Source: Dicyema japonicum
Taxonomy: Eukaryota; Dicyemida; Rhombozoa; Dicyemidae
DNA length: 64,000 nucleotides
Assembly (NCBI GenBank): GCA_011109175.1
Contig: RDEW01000011.1
Location: 366,193-430,192, forward strand
Direction of reading: 5' to 3'
The stretch's first letter is position 1; every line of letters starts with the position of its first letter. The notes beneath the pieces were generated by a model. It ran no database searches and had not been told where the DNA came from. It was given only the letters and a program-made list of their open reading frames with translations. The translations under genes were made by a program, and so were the position numbers. Of the stretch, positions 10,797 to 22,745 are shown piece by piece.

Positions 10797-10930
10797 AACC
10801 AGCGCTCATGGGGATCTCCTGTTTGTGTAGAAATCCGATTCCCTAGAGGACTCAGAAATTCCAGTGTTGCAGACGTAAGCTGGACATTTCAACCGCGAGC
10901 GGAACAAACAGAAAATCCTCGTGTATGACC
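10797..10930 (-). pseudogene. RLE LINE 3' fragment with duplicated end
   Basis: On the minus strand the frame reads close to DFLFVPLAVE of the sister copies and ends like GIGFL...EIPMSAGYF, matching the fragment at 33480-33630. A block of about 24 bases (GGGATCTCCTGTTTGTGTAG and four more) occurs twice, at 10762 and 10811, apparently a small local duplication at the insertion end. Confidence 0.55.
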
Positions 10931-11039
10931 GTGTACTTTACTAGTTTGACCTTTCGGACTTCAGTTCAATTGTAATGAGTCAATACATTTCAGTTTATTT
11001 TTTTTCAAATAAAATATCTTTCATTAAAAAAAATCACAC

Positions 11040-11600
11040 ACCGGCCGCCAAGAGACAGAGGACACTTGCGAAGGCGAATGATAACAAAACCAACGCTGCT
11101 CACGAGGAACTCCAAGCCTTGACGAGGTTGCGCTTCCAATCTCTTGGATAACACCTCTGGTAACAGTCCCGGTCCCTAAAGTCTCAAACACGGCCTATGC
11201 AGGGAGGTTCCCCGTGCCCGTACCATTTTTAACTTTTCCGTTAATTACCCATCAACCACGGACCCTGAAACATTCCTACGTCTCATCTCTGAATTACGTT
11301 CTCCACAGACTATCCCTGTGAGGATTCCCAAGGCCGTACGACCTGTCGTTGCGGAGGCCCTTTCCAAAACGATCGAAGATGCCTTCCGGACTAACGCAGT
11401 ACATGATTGGATGCGCTCATTCAGTTTTGCGCCTTCCGCACTGGGACTTGATCAAGATGGTCACGGAAAGGAGTCTCTCGCTACCACCATGAGGACCAAA
11501 ATTCGTTTTTTGGGAGGTATCCACATCCCCAGTTGTCCCATGGATTCTAACCGTACGAGGGAGACACACGATTGGGATGATTCGAAGACAATTGAAAATA
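11040..11600 (+). pseudogene. RLE LINE 5' fragment
   Basis: From about 11190 the sequence is nearly identical to 16495-16860, encoding AVRPVVAEALSKTIEDA and HDWMRSFSFAPSAL. It is an internal piece of the same LINE family, upstream of the polymerase, with no catalytic domain. Confidence 0.65.
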
Positions 11601-11790
11601 TAAAAAATAGTAACACATCATGCTCCAGCTGCCAAGAGACAGTAGGCGTCACTCGTCAACCCATTTTGCAAAATCGGAAAAAAATAATTAAAAAATCGAA
11701 CAAAATGCAAATATTTTGATACTCATAAATTGATTAATTTATTTAAAAAAATACCAATATTAAGTAACTAAAAATCTACTCAAAAGATTA

Positions 11791-12296
11791 ATGGTATTTA
11801 AATCGATATCTTCAAGTATTTTGCTAGAATACATAAAAATAGTAAATTTGCTAAATATAGAAACGATCGCGGCTATCGGGGTGATCTCTTCATGCTCACC
11901 GAATTTTGTTTTTCTGCGAATTGGAGGATTCTTCATTATTTTTGTTGCATCAATCACTTTTTTGTCATCCAGCATTATCGTCATGCTGCTTCACCTCAAA
12001 AAAGAATTTGATTCAAAATACATCTCATATGTGGTACTTTGCATTTTTTATTTTTGAATTTAATATTTGGATTCTTCATGTATTTCTGCTATGCTATTTC
12101 TTTGATAATCTCAGTCTCCCACGTGGCTCATAAGTACGTTGATATTCAAGGCAATTCGTTTTCTTCTATTACAGTCTACGCATGTACTGTATTAATATTA
12201 CAATGACGTTGTCAGGCATTTGTAGGACTAGAATACCTGATTCAACTCGTGTGGTTTATAGCCAAACTAATAAACTTTCATAAAACCAAATCATAA
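11791..12296 (+). CDS. MARVEL-like four-helix membrane protein
   Basis: The ATG at 11791 opens a short hydrophilic N-terminus, then helices around LLNIETIAAIGVISS, LRIGGFFIIFVASITFLSSS, YVVLCIFYFLNLIFGFFMYF and, after the intron, GLEYLIQLVWFIAKLI. A 27-nt intron at 12189-12215 joins VYACT to AFVGLEY, ending at the TAA at 12296. One added T in the run near 12046-12055 is needed to keep frame between CIFYF and LNLIFG. The order of four helices in about 165 residues resembles MARVEL proteins (membrane apposition, vesicle trafficking), but there is no unique signature, so this family name is a working label. The CACGTG at 12120 encodes His-Val here. Confidence 0.6.
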
Positions 12297-12589
12297 TAAA
12301 TATTATTGTCTTTTTTATTTAAAAAATCAGCTATTATTAGCAGAAACCATAAATAAGTCTAATAAGCTTCTCTAGCACTCACCACAAAAATCGATTAAAG
12401 CTAAAGTACTATACCTCGGGAAGTTAGAGTCCATCTAGAACCTCTCTGATGTCGACATGATCCTACCTTATTTTGAATAGTCGACCCGTCATTTGCTCTT
12501 TTTGCTTGCTTAACGATCACAAAATGGACCACCTCTCCTGGCTCGCCTGCAATTTTCCAGCCTCTTCAAATCTACTTAACTGGGAACGG
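12297..12589. other. Intergenic, nothing recognisable
   Basis: No coding signal or repeat match that I can support. Confidence 0.4.
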
Positions 12590-12860
12590 CCACCTTTGGT
12601 TGCTACTTTGAATTAAATTTATTGAACTAAAAAACACCTTCATAGACAGAATGAAAAAATTCAGGTGATCCCGGCCTCCCTCATAAATCTTCTCATGTTC
12701 GGATTTTGGGGAAGTGCCGTCCAGGGGGAACTCCTCCGGATGGTTGTTGACTAATGTCTTTTTAGGATATAATTTAGGACTTATCTGGCGCCACCATAAA
12801 TGGTGAATCACATGACACACGCTGACCCATCGGTTTCCCTTCATTTGAAAAATCCTGGGG
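12590..12860 (-). repeat. Diverged SINE copy E
   Basis: On the minus strand GTGTCATGTGATTCACCATT then TGGTGGCGCCAG parallels the CATGTGATCCACCTG and GGTGGCGCCCAG core of copies A and B. The remainder is divergent, so this is an older or different subfamily copy. The minus-strand frame 12572-12904 lies across it and is not a gene. Confidence 0.45.
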
Positions 12861-13123
12861 TAAATAAATAACGGCCATAACTTCAATACATATGTCTCAA
12901 ACAAAGTCTTTTTCTTTGCTAGGATTCAAATCCTAGGCTTTTTGTTATCTTATACTCAATTAATAAGGCAACATTCCCTAAGAGAGTGCCATCATCTACT
13001 CCAAAGTCACATCAATTTGCCTGTTAACAGTTTGCTAATGTAATATGCATCATTGATAGGTAGCATAAAAAATTAAGAAAAAACCACACAATAGTTATAA
13101 TAACCTTCGCACGTGTAATTCAA

Positions 13124-13946
13124 TTATTTATAATTAGTATTTTTGTAGGCTGTTTCGAATTGTTCCTCCAAGATTTTTTTGTCCTTTGTTAGTTGTTGCT
13201 ATGGTAAAAACACGTGGTCACTATATCTACTTCATAGGTAGCTAGTTTCTCTGTTATGTTAGTAACGACAACAGATATGCAATTTTTGAGATGTCTTACC
13301 TGCTGAATCGGATCAGTTTCCGGCAGGTATAGAATATCTGCTCCAATTAGTGGTGTTAGGGGATCTAGGTTAAATTCGTAGCTACTTATTTCGATGGATA
13401 AAAGCTTCAATTCTTTCTCGAAAGACTCTTTTATTCCTTCGACTTCACGAACTCGTCTGCTTTCAAGCTTTTCATTCAGTTTTTCCAATTTGGTTATGTT
13501 TTTTCGACATTTGTCGTGAATTTGGGAATCTGCCAATTTTGATCTGTACAAATCGACTTGCTGGAGTAAATCAAAGACAAACCTCACACATGTGCAAGTG
13601 CATTTTGTGTATGTTAAGAAGTTGGTCCTCCATAAGAAAGATATTGTCTTGTAGGACTTTCACCTCCAACACAAATAACTGAGTACCTTTTTTTCCAAAT
13701 CAGAATGTTCTGGGTTTTCATTTTCAAATAAATTTTTGAACAAATAACTTAATTTGTCCATCTAAATCAGAGTATTCTGTTACATTTTCTGAAATTTTGT
13801 CTTTTATGAAGACTTGTGTATTTTCCTCATTATCTGTGGAGTCATTTTCAGCTACGTCACCATGCACTAAAATAGAATGACTCAGGGCTGCAACATTTTG
13901 CCACTAAATTTTGCAAATTTGTCAAGCACTCAGTTAACGAATTCAT
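13124..13946 (-). CDS. Coiled-coil protein, unrecognised family
   Basis: The minus-strand ATG at 13946 begins MNSLTECLTNLQNLVAK. Introns at 13867-13894 (28 nt), 13561-13582 (22 nt) and 13199-13230 (32 nt) join exons into about 255 residues ending ...LATYE + QQLTKDKKILEEQFETAYK and a TAA at 13124. The middle is charged heptad-like sequence (ITKLEKLNEKLESRRVREVE, KESFEKELKLLSIEISSY), so a long coiled coil is expected. A proline/leucine patch (NLDPLTPLIGADILYLPETD) interrupts it. Two runs of A near 13735 and 13690 need one extra base each to stay in frame. The architecture would suit a kinetochore, augmin or nucleoporin-type subunit, but I cannot name it. Confidence 0.6.
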
Positions 13947-13949
13947 TAA

Positions 13950-14655
13950 TGTTTTTAAGCATAAGTGTTTATAATTAAAATAATTATCTAAATTAAATTT
14001 ATTAAAAACAGATTTTAAATTAAAATTTAAAAAAAAAAATTAATAATTAAAATATGTTCTATTGGGGTAAATTTAATATCAACTTCACTCGGATCCTCCT
14101 TAAGGATTTCTTCAAGGTCGAGCCGTGAGTAAAACAGATTTTTCATTAATTTGGTTATAACTAAGGAAATAAGAAAATTGCAATTTTCAAAATAAAAATT
14201 GCAAATAAATAACTTTTAATTGTAAAAATTGCATTATTGAAAAATAAACGAAATTATTTATTGTAATACGATATTAAATATTCCTAAGCATTTTCATGTT
14301 TAAAGTTTCGATCTTTAGTAATTATTTTCGTCAAAAGAGATATCGCTCTTTCAAATGAGGCTGAGCATCCACAACAATTTCGAAGGTATTAGTAAATTTA
14401 TAACGAAAGATTTTTATTTGTAAAATCAAGAATATTTAGTATCCTAGATTTTTGAAGCTTTTTTGATATACAATTTTTTTAAATTGCACCGATCTGATGA
14501 AAATTCTATGCTCTTCAGATCTGCATAAGATTTTTCAATTGAATAATCGAGTAGTTCGGTATTTGAAAGTATTTTAATTAAAACCAAATAGTTTGAGCTG
14601 ATTTCGGTTAAACTTGAAAACAACGTGGGAATATTAACTAATTCTTTGGCCTAAA
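13950..14655. other. AT-rich intergenic
   Basis: Very AT-rich, no conserved frame, no repeat found elsewhere in the window. Confidence 0.5.
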
Positions 14656-14659
14656 ATAA

Positions 14660-15860
14660 TTAAGAATCGAAACATTTTTGATCAATGAAAGGCACCTTTC
14701 GGCAGCAAATGGGAGTATCGGAACCTGGTCCCCAGCACTGTTTAAAAAATATATACATCCAGATGTTCTCACCCTTATAAAACAAATTTTGAAGTCTAGA
14801 AAAAGATCCACCCAGAAAACCATAAAGATTTTGAATAAGAAGCACGCCACTAACCTAATTGATCTAAGAGCTGCAGAAGTTGAACAGTTAAAAAACTCAT
14901 CAAAAATGTTCACTGCAATCCGTCTGCTCAACAGAAGAAAACAAACGAACAAACTCAAACTCCATGACGGAAATGGAAGATTCTTAACAAATCCCAAAGA
15001 TCAGGCTGAATATATTGCGTCGTATTTCGAGATATATTAACTGTCCGCGGAGAAATATCTGATCATACTTGTGGATACGCCACCCAACTTGATAAAGCTA
15101 TCACACCTGGCGAAAATCTCAAATGCAGTGGTCAAACTTAAGAATAATCGCTCCCCTGGACCGGATGGAATCAATTCAGAACTTGTCAAATATGGGCCAC
15201 CTGCACTAACAGACAAGTTGGAAAAACTACTCAACTCTATGTTTATAAAAAAAGAATACCCAGCTCTTGGATCCGGACTATTAATACCAATACAAAAACC
15301 TAACAAGCATGCTGGGCCTGTTTAAAACCTACGTCCAATAATCCTGCTAAACACCTTACGGAAACTTCTGGCATTAGTTACGCTGAACCGAATCAGAGAA
15401 CAAGTGGACACTATCTATCCCCTAGTCACAGCGGATTCAGGACAGGAAGATCCACTGCAGATGTAGTATGGAGCTCTGCGCTATCAACCAGAGATTCGAA
15501 AGTGCAACAACAGTCCTGGAATAGACCTCTCTAGGGCCTTTGACACGGTCCGTCGTGGTCTACTTCCACTGAGTCTCGAAATTGCTAATATGCGCTGGAG
15601 GCTATTTGGACATATCTTGCGTATGGACCCGGGCGCTCAGCAAACATAGCAATGGAGGACTACTTTATGAGAAAGGGACCATGCTTTCGGGGACGCTGGC
15701 GTATTGCACTACCTGAAACACTTAATGGAGATCTAAAGCTCGTGTACAAACGTCTAAGAAGTGGGACGACCTGAACGAGTTGAGGAAACTCTCCTATGAT
15801 CGAGGAGGTTGGTTCGGAGGATTGTTTTGAATGCTGCACAAGTGAAACTATAACTATTAT
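14660..15860 (+). pseudogene. RTE-like LINE, internally deleted
   Basis: Frames in order give the pre-polymerase region (QLKNSSKMFTAIRLLNRRK), the start of the polymerase fingers (LKNNRSPGPDGINSELVKYG), a piece around motif A (GIDLSRAFDTVRRGLL) and then directly the far C-terminal block (ANMRWRLFGHILRMD). The polymerase core between motif A and the C-terminal block is missing, and stops occur around 15040 and 15325. It belongs to the same broad family as 46300-49212 and 58640-61150. Confidence 0.75.
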
Positions 15861-15929
15861 GATTTTACGAATGTTGCTTATAATAATAACTATTTTGGCG
15901 CGTGTTATGTAAACGGCGCGATTAAAAAA

Positions 15930-16250
15930 CTGCGTGGCGCCATGTGGTGCTGGTTAATTGGTTAAAGTTTTTCTGCTTGCTTGTCTGTTCCTCCTCTCTT
16001 TTCTTATTAGAGTAGCGTCATGTGATCCACCTGTCTAGGTGGCGCCCAGTGCCAGGCCGGCACGAAAAAGGATCATTTGCTTTCCCCCATTCCACTGGAG
16101 GGGTTTTCACAATTTCATGTAATGGACGTTTTACCTTTTATGTTGATTCCGGATGGACTCTGTTTCTGTAAACGTGGAAACTGGATACACTTAATTAGTT
16201 GTTTACTTTGACTTCTTTCTCGGTATATCCGGGGTTAATAAATAATAATG
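15930..16250 (+). repeat. SINE copy B
   Basis: Near-complete copy: head with GCGTGGCGCCATGTGGTGCT, T-rich linker, core TAGCGTCATGTGATCCACCT and GGCGCCCAGTGCCAGG, CCACTGGAGGGG block, and tail GGATACACTTAATTAG, TTCTTTCTCGGTATATCCGG, ending AATAAATAATAA. It matches copy A at 6015-6250 in inverse orientation and abuts the 5' side of the RLE LINE at 16266. Confidence 0.7.
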
Positions 16251-16265
16251 TAAACGGTCGTTGTT

Positions 16266-19190
16266 GTGATTATGCCTGTTGTGAGAAAAGCACCTGAAAA
16301 GAATGTTCCCACTTCGAAGAAAAAGGTACCAGCCAAGTCAACTGAGATGTGTTCGTCCTGTCGGCTTGTCAGAACTCGGAAGCGTGGGATCTCCTGCTCT
16401 GCTTATGGAGATTTTTTCCACCTCGGGTGTATCAAGCTATCCCAAGCCGCACCGAGCGTGCTTGGAGTATGGCACTGCCAGTCATGCCTCGGCCTATGCA
16501 GGGAGGTTCCCCGTGCCAATGTTAACTCTCCAGTTAATTACCCATCAACCACGGACCCTGAAACATTCCTACGTCTCATCTCTGAATTACGTTCTCCTTG
16601 GACTATCTGTGTGAGGATTCTTAAGGCCGTACGACCTGTCGTTGCGGAGGCCCTTTCCAAAACAATCGAAGATGCCCTCCGGACTAACGCAATACATGAT
16701 TGGATGCGCTTATTCAGTTTTGCGCCTTCCGCATTGGATATGATCGAGATGGTCACGGAAAAGAGTCCTCGCTACCACCATGAAAACCAACATTCGTTCT
16801 TTTTTGGGAGGTATTTACATCCCCAGTTGTTCCATGGCTTATAACCGTACGAGGGAGACACGTGGTCATAACAGGAAGTCGAAGTGCTCCGAGAACTGTC
16901 CGGTCGAAGTTAATCGAAGGTGACACCCGCGACGCCATCAGGGCACTTTTCTCAATGGACAACGAAAACCGACTCCAGACGCTCACAATATTTTACTGAA
17001 CAAGCATCCACTGTCACCCCTAAACCTACGCTCTCCCCATCCGGAGTGAGTCCTCTGATTGCATCAAACGATGAAGTTCTCGCAATACGGAATTTTGCCC
17101 CTAGTAGCAGTGGCGGGATTGACGGAATGATACATGGCTACCTGAAGGATCTAACCTCTTTGTTTGTAGGAGACCAGGTACTTCGTCTTACGAATTCAAT
17201 TACTTCACTTATGAATCAGATCATGTCAGGAATTCTTCCCGAAGTTATGCGCCATGTCCTGTTCTCCGCCAATTTGATAGCCTTCGATAAGAAGGAGGCG
17301 GAGTACGACCAGTTCGGGTTTGTCTTCAGAAGACTGGCTGCTAAAATTGCCTCCAGACATTCTATTCACTCGTCACAAAATTCTTGAACCCCTCAAGTAG
17401 GCCTCGGTATTCGCTTGGGATGCGAGGCCGCTGTCCATTCAGTGAGGACATTCATAAACCACAGTATAGAAGATTCCCGGGGACATGTCCTGGTCAAACT
17501 GGACACCAAGAACGCCTTCAATAGTCTAAGGAGAGACAATATCCTAGGCGTGTGTTGAGAATGCCCTAATATTTTCGAATTTGTGAATCAGTCATACAGC
17601 CTACCTTCATCCTTACTTTTCGAGGACTACCTAATCCGTTCTATTCTGGAGTCCAACAGGGAATCCCTTACCCCTATTGTTTTGTCTTGCAATAGAGAAA
17701 ATCACCAAACTTCCGCGCTCGCTCCTCAACCTATGGTATCTGGATGATGCGGTCCTCGGAGGACCCCGGATACTGTTTTCCGGATTTGGAAGTGATATTC
17801 CAGCACTGTTGGAACAGGATTGGAATTAAATTCCACTAAATGCGAAATCTACAATTGCGGACTTTCAGAAAGAAGTATTCAAAAGCTTTGTCATGTTTCG
17901 GAAATTTACTGCCTGGAAATATTTCCACACCCGATAAAGAACTTATATTCTCGGATCCCCAATCACCATAATGCAATGGGAAGAGCTATACGTGAAAAAC
18001 GACTGTCACTCGGAGAGATTTCGACCGTTTGTGTCTACTTGACATACATACTGCATTATTCTTCCTGAAAAACAGTCTCAACGTACAGAGGCTTGCATAT
18101 GTCCTGAGGACTGCTCCATATTTCACTCTATGACAACTCGCACAGATTAAAGATCTTCTGTACGACTGCGAACGTATCTTCAACGTCCGGTTTGAGGATT
18201 ACTCATGGAAGGAAGCCACGCTGCCAGTGAGACTCGGAGGACTTGGAATTCGGAACCCTGTGGACCTTTCCCTCCCTTCATACCTATCATCGTAGTGGCC
18301 TGTAACTCTCATGTCATGAGGATTCTACACTCTCTACCTGAATTCTTTATTGACAAGGACGCCGGCCATGCTTGTGAGGCCTGGAGCCGAACTTATCAGC
18401 TTTCTTTACCTTTCTCGTATTCTTAGCAAGGCTTGGACGATGCTAATGCTGGAATTCTTCAAAGATTTGCTAGTGTCATCTAGCCAACATCACCGTGCCT
18501 GATTGTTGTCGGGGGCGTCTTCTGAGAACGGTGTCTGGCTTAACGCCATTCCCAATGGAGTTCTGGGTACCTTCCTATGATGAATGCGTCCGTATTGGGA
18601 TTCATTGCGACTGGGATTAAAAGTCTGTGTTTCACATCCGTGCCAATGCGGAGACAAGAGCGACTGTTTTGGCCTACACCCTCTCCTGAAGGAAAGTGCA
18701 GGCAGATTTCCCAGACACATGGCCTTGAACGAAATCGTTAGGCGAGCTTTGGACGCCGCCGGACACCCTTCCATGCTCGAATCAGCTGGTCTTTGCAAGA
18801 GGGACGGGAAACGACCAGATGGGATAACAATCTTCCGTTTTGAAGCCAGGAAACCTCTTGTCTGGAACGTTATCTGCACCGACACATTTGCCTCTTGCAA
18901 CCTACTCCAGAGTGCTACTGGAGCCTGTTTCGCCGCTGAGAAGACTGAGAAGATGAAACGGGAAAAGTACGTGGTCCTACTCAAGGATTTTTTGTTTGTT
19001 CCACTCGCCGTTAAGACCTCTGGTTCCCTTGCGCCTGCGACGCTGGAATTCTTGAGTCGTCTAGGAAATCGGATGGCTGCACGAAAAGGAGACCCTCGTG
19101 AGCGCTGCTGGTTATTTGAGCGAATCTCGCTCGTTATCCTGAGAGGGAATAGCCACGCATTCAGGGCAGTTTCTATATAACCGTTTACTC
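16266..19190 (+). pseudogene. RLE-type LINE, nearly full length but decayed, with PHD finger
   Basis: This is the longest copy of the RLE LINE. The 5' frame (16266-16844) starts with a basic stretch and a PHD-like zinc finger (CSSCRLVRTRKRGISC, FFHLGCIKL, VWHCQSC). Then comes AVRPVVAEALSKTIEDA. Polymerase pieces lie in shifting frames: GHVLVKLDTKNAFNSL (motif A) near 17485, GVQQG near 17645 and WYLDDAVLG (the catalytic YLDD) near 17735. The C-terminus (18584-19180) has a zinc knuckle (CQCGDKSDCFGLH) and the endonuclease acids (RPDGITIF, LVWNVICTD; the second core Asp is now Asn). Multiple frameshifts and stops show it is dead. PHD fingers in LINE ORFs are thought to bind histone tails. Confidence 0.75.
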
Positions 19191-19559
19191 TATTTTATTC
19201 AATAAAATTAATAAACTTTATTATTTATCTAACTTTTATCAAATTATAATTAATTGCAATTTATTGCTATTGGTTGCCCTAGTTATAACTTTTCTTTTCA
19301 AAAGGGACGTCGATATTTATTTCCAATTATGACATGAAGTCCACCAAACTACCGGGATTTTCCGAATAAAAGCCCTACCGAAAATAGGCCTATGGTTTTG
19401 CTCATTCTCAAGATATTTTGTTTTTATTTAAAAAATTCTTAAAAAGTCTTAATTTATCACATAATTTTTATTTATTATTTATTATATTTTTTATTCTAAT
19501 AAAACTATTTTAATGGAGAACCATCAATTAGAAAGACAATAAATATCTCAGAGTTTATA

Positions 19560-20389
19560 ATGGTGAGATCATCAAGTAGCTCATTAAATGTAGGATTATC
19601 CCCTGATCAAGAAAATAATATCCACTTCAAAATCAATGAAATTGTAGACAAAGTAACAAACATCAGTAACTACTTTTTAGAGTCTCGAAAGCACTAGAAG
19701 AATGGTAGAAAATAGCAATAAAGTGATAGATAACTGATAATTGGTAGAGCAAAGATGCCGGTATTAGAACTTTGGTGATGATGGATGAGCAAGGAGGTCA
19801 ATAAACACTATTATTAGAGACTATAAATATAATTAAATATTTATGACGTCATAGATCAATTGGACAAAATTGAAGAGGGAATGACCAGGGTCAATCAAGG
19901 AATAGAAGACGCAGAGAAAAATTTGGAAGGTTTGGAAAAATGTTGTGGGCTTTTCGTTCTACCGTGGAAAAAGTGAAGTTATTTATTATCTTAAAGGAAA
20001 AAAAATTTTCAGAAAAATTCCGACTATAATGAGACTTGGAAAAAAGACGATGACGGGATCCTTGGGACGGATGGTTTCAGAGTAGCAGGGAATCCCTCAA
20101 AGATGGGGACAAATGAATGCCGATATGTTACAAGGTAACAATTAGTCTCTTCTTAGAATAACAAACGACAAGAGAGAGGACGAAATGGAAGACAATATTG
20201 GAGAGGTGATTGGAATAGTGGGGAATCTGAGAAATATGGCTATAGATATTGGATCAGAGGTGAATTCCCAAAATAAGCAAATTGCAAGAATTAATAATAT
20301 GGTTGCCGTTAATATTACTTTAGGCAATATCCAATGAGGCACGAATCGAACTCGCTAATAAAAGGGCTAACAAAATACTTAAAAATTAG
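19560..20389 (+). CDS. SNAP25: SNAP-25, Qb/Qc SNARE
   Basis: SNAP-25 supplies two of the four helices of the exocytic SNARE bundle. The ATG is at 19560. Introns at 19723-19747 (25 nt), 19797-19854 (58 nt), near 19970-19993, 20135-20156 (22 nt) and 20302-20323 (22 nt) join STRRMVENSNK, SKDAGIRTLVMMDEQG, DQLDKIEEGMTRVNQ, DAEKNLEGLEKCCGL, GFRVAGNPSKMG, ITNDKREDEMEDNIGE, VIGIVGNLRNMAIDIG, NSQNKQIARINNM and AISNEARIELANKRANKIL; the TAG ends at 20389. Both central glutamines (in EQGDQLD and SQNKQIA) are kept. The cysteine cluster that anchors SNAP-25 by palmitoylation is reduced to two cysteines (CCGLFVLPWKK). The frame is broken near 19689 and in the A run near 19997; both look like base-level errors. 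Confidence 0.88.
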
Positions 20390-20700
20390 TTTTAATTAAT
20401 TTTTATTTTTCCATTAAATTTTCAAGTGTTATTTCTCTTTTGGCGCGTTATTTCACCTTGAATACTCTGTATTCTACGTTCCCTCAATTCCAGATTATCG
20501 CGATTAATTCGAGTTAACTACAAACACTAGTGGAGCCTCGTCTCGTTGGGAATCTATGTCATAAAAATTCAAGTGCCACCTTCTGGAAAAACTCAGAACT
20601 ATCAACAGTCTTATTAACGAGGATGACAACGGTGGATCGCTCAGTCGATTAGAGTGTATCCACATTCACGTGAATAGACTAATAAACACTACGTTGTCAT
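20390..20700. other. Intergenic
   Basis: Downstream of SNAP-25; no coding signal. A CACGTG lies at 20667. Confidence 0.4.
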
Positions 20701-21900
20701 AATCCGCAAGAACTTGGATCGTTCCCTACAGATGGAGTACTGCAATTTAAAACCCACACCTCAATTACTTTCTTCACCACGGTTGACGTGGGTGATGCCG
20801 TTGCTTCACTACGCCAACCCTTGCATGTTGCCCCTCTGTTTCCTTTTGCAGAGAACCAAGAAACCCATTAAGCGATGCGATTGCTCCGCAGAGGAACGCC
20901 GATCGGTCCTATAAAAAACAGCCCAATCGAGTTCCTTTATAGGCATTCGCGGAGACTCTACCGTTCTATAGTTGGAACACTTAAGATCACGTAGGAGATC
21001 ATTGGAAACTGAGATCACTTAATTAGTTGTTTTTAATATCATTCTTAATGATCTTGGGATTCTTTTACTCGCAATGTTAATAAAGCCATGACCAGGGGAT
21101 TCAAAAGTAGAATGCTTCTATTGCGCAGAAAAGTCCCTTCCTGTAACCTCGATTAGCAGATTTTATCAGATAATTGTTCCGACCATCGAATACGCTTGAA
21201 AACCTGGAGATTTACCCTTTTCCTCGAAAATTGAACATATCAACTCCTTCCGGTGGAAAATCACGCTTCTTATCCCCTCACACGAAAATGCATCGACTGC
21301 ACTCTCCTTCAACCCGAAATAATGACCGAGGTTTCCTGTGTTTCTGCAAAAAGTCAGGAAAACAACATGGAGGAAAAATTATCCATGCAGAGGAATCCCA
21401 ATTAGTTTTGAAGAAAAACACCCCGATCGAGTTCTGGAGAAATTCGAGAAGATACCCCGGAAGACGATGGGATCACTGAAGGACTACTCTAAGAGAATCG
21501 GAAATTATTAGAAGTTGAGCTTATTATTTAGTCCGGTTTGCCACTTCTTTCTTGGTAATCTTTCGGTTTCTTAAATAAATAATTCACACCGAAGCTACAA
21601 CCTATAGATGCGGAGTCGAATTCCTTCGTTTTTGCAAAGAATGTAGAAACACGTTTCACCTATCTCTCCCGGTCAAAAGGAAGTCGGTCGACCCATAGGT
21701 TTTATTCCTTAATCGATTTCTTGTGCAAACACATGAGAAGGCTCATCAGGGCATCATTGGATACAATGGAGAACCATATACGTATGATAGCGCTGCTTGA
21801 TGAGGGAACGGGAATCACTTATCTGTTTTACTATACTTTATTCTTCTTTATTGGTAACCCCTCGATTTTAAAATACCCGTTACGCTACTCATGGTTTGGT
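20700..21900 (+). repeat. Cluster of three related SINE-like units
   Basis: Three head-to-tail units of about 300-450 bases: 20700-21085, about 21110-21580 and 21600-21880. Each contains a motif around TTTTGCAGAGAA / TTCTGCAAAAAGTC / TTTGCAAAGAATG, later a GATCACTT-type box (21010, 21472, 21810), then a pyrimidine-rich tail. The last part resembles the tails at 600-665 and 33845-33912. The open frames inside are not conserved and I do not call genes. Confidence 0.45.
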
Positions 21901-22742
21901 AAAATAGTGACTAAAATATACGTAATTCATCAATCCTCAGTATGGTCCCGGTACGGAGTGTAAACCTTAGGCCAAAGGCGTTTATGACTTTCTACAGGAT
22001 CGGAATTTTTTCTGTGGTCATTCGGGGTCGTGTCCATGCCGTAATCAAAAAATAAAAACCGTTAAACAATTGGTCTTTTAGTGTGGCAGTATTTACGACA
22101 ATACGTGGAGGTATTACGAAGTAGTACAGAGTATCTACCGTATTTGTGGACTCATAAAATCAGTCTGTTGTTTAAAATGCAAATATAAATACAACAATAG
22201 AAACTTCACTTGGTATATATCTCAATAACCAGATAAGTCACAACGAGAATAACCAACATAAAGATGGACACTACTCACCGAGATTGTTCGCAGACAGTGG
22301 ATCTATTTTTTTTGCAGACGAATTGTGGACATTTTCAGGGGGTACTTGAGATGGTTACAATTGATTGGAAATATTCACGTTACTAACAAGCGCCTTCGAA
22401 TGTGTCACCTTCCCATATCAAAAAATGAATGCTATGTCCTACGACACGATTAAAAGACACTACTACTAATTCCTACATTCCCCTCTAATGCAGACCCAAG
22501 TTCCTCCAAATTTTGTACCAAGCTTCTAAACTAATTCGTTTAAAAAAATAGCCCGCCATTTCGTCCATCTACACGAGAAATGTAAAGAGAGGTTAAATCC
22601 ACTTTGAGGAAATCAAGACATTCTTTGCAGTAAAGGTAGATCTCCACTTCAACCTTCGACAATTAACCACTTTACCGAGCGAATACATCTACTAATAAAA
22701 AAAGTGAAACAATAATTTGTAAAAATAAACATTTATGTTAAA
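21901..22742. other. Intergenic, nothing recognisable
   Basis: No conserved frame on either strand; lies 3' of the BRCA2 gene. Confidence 0.45.
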
Positions 22743-22745
22743 CTT

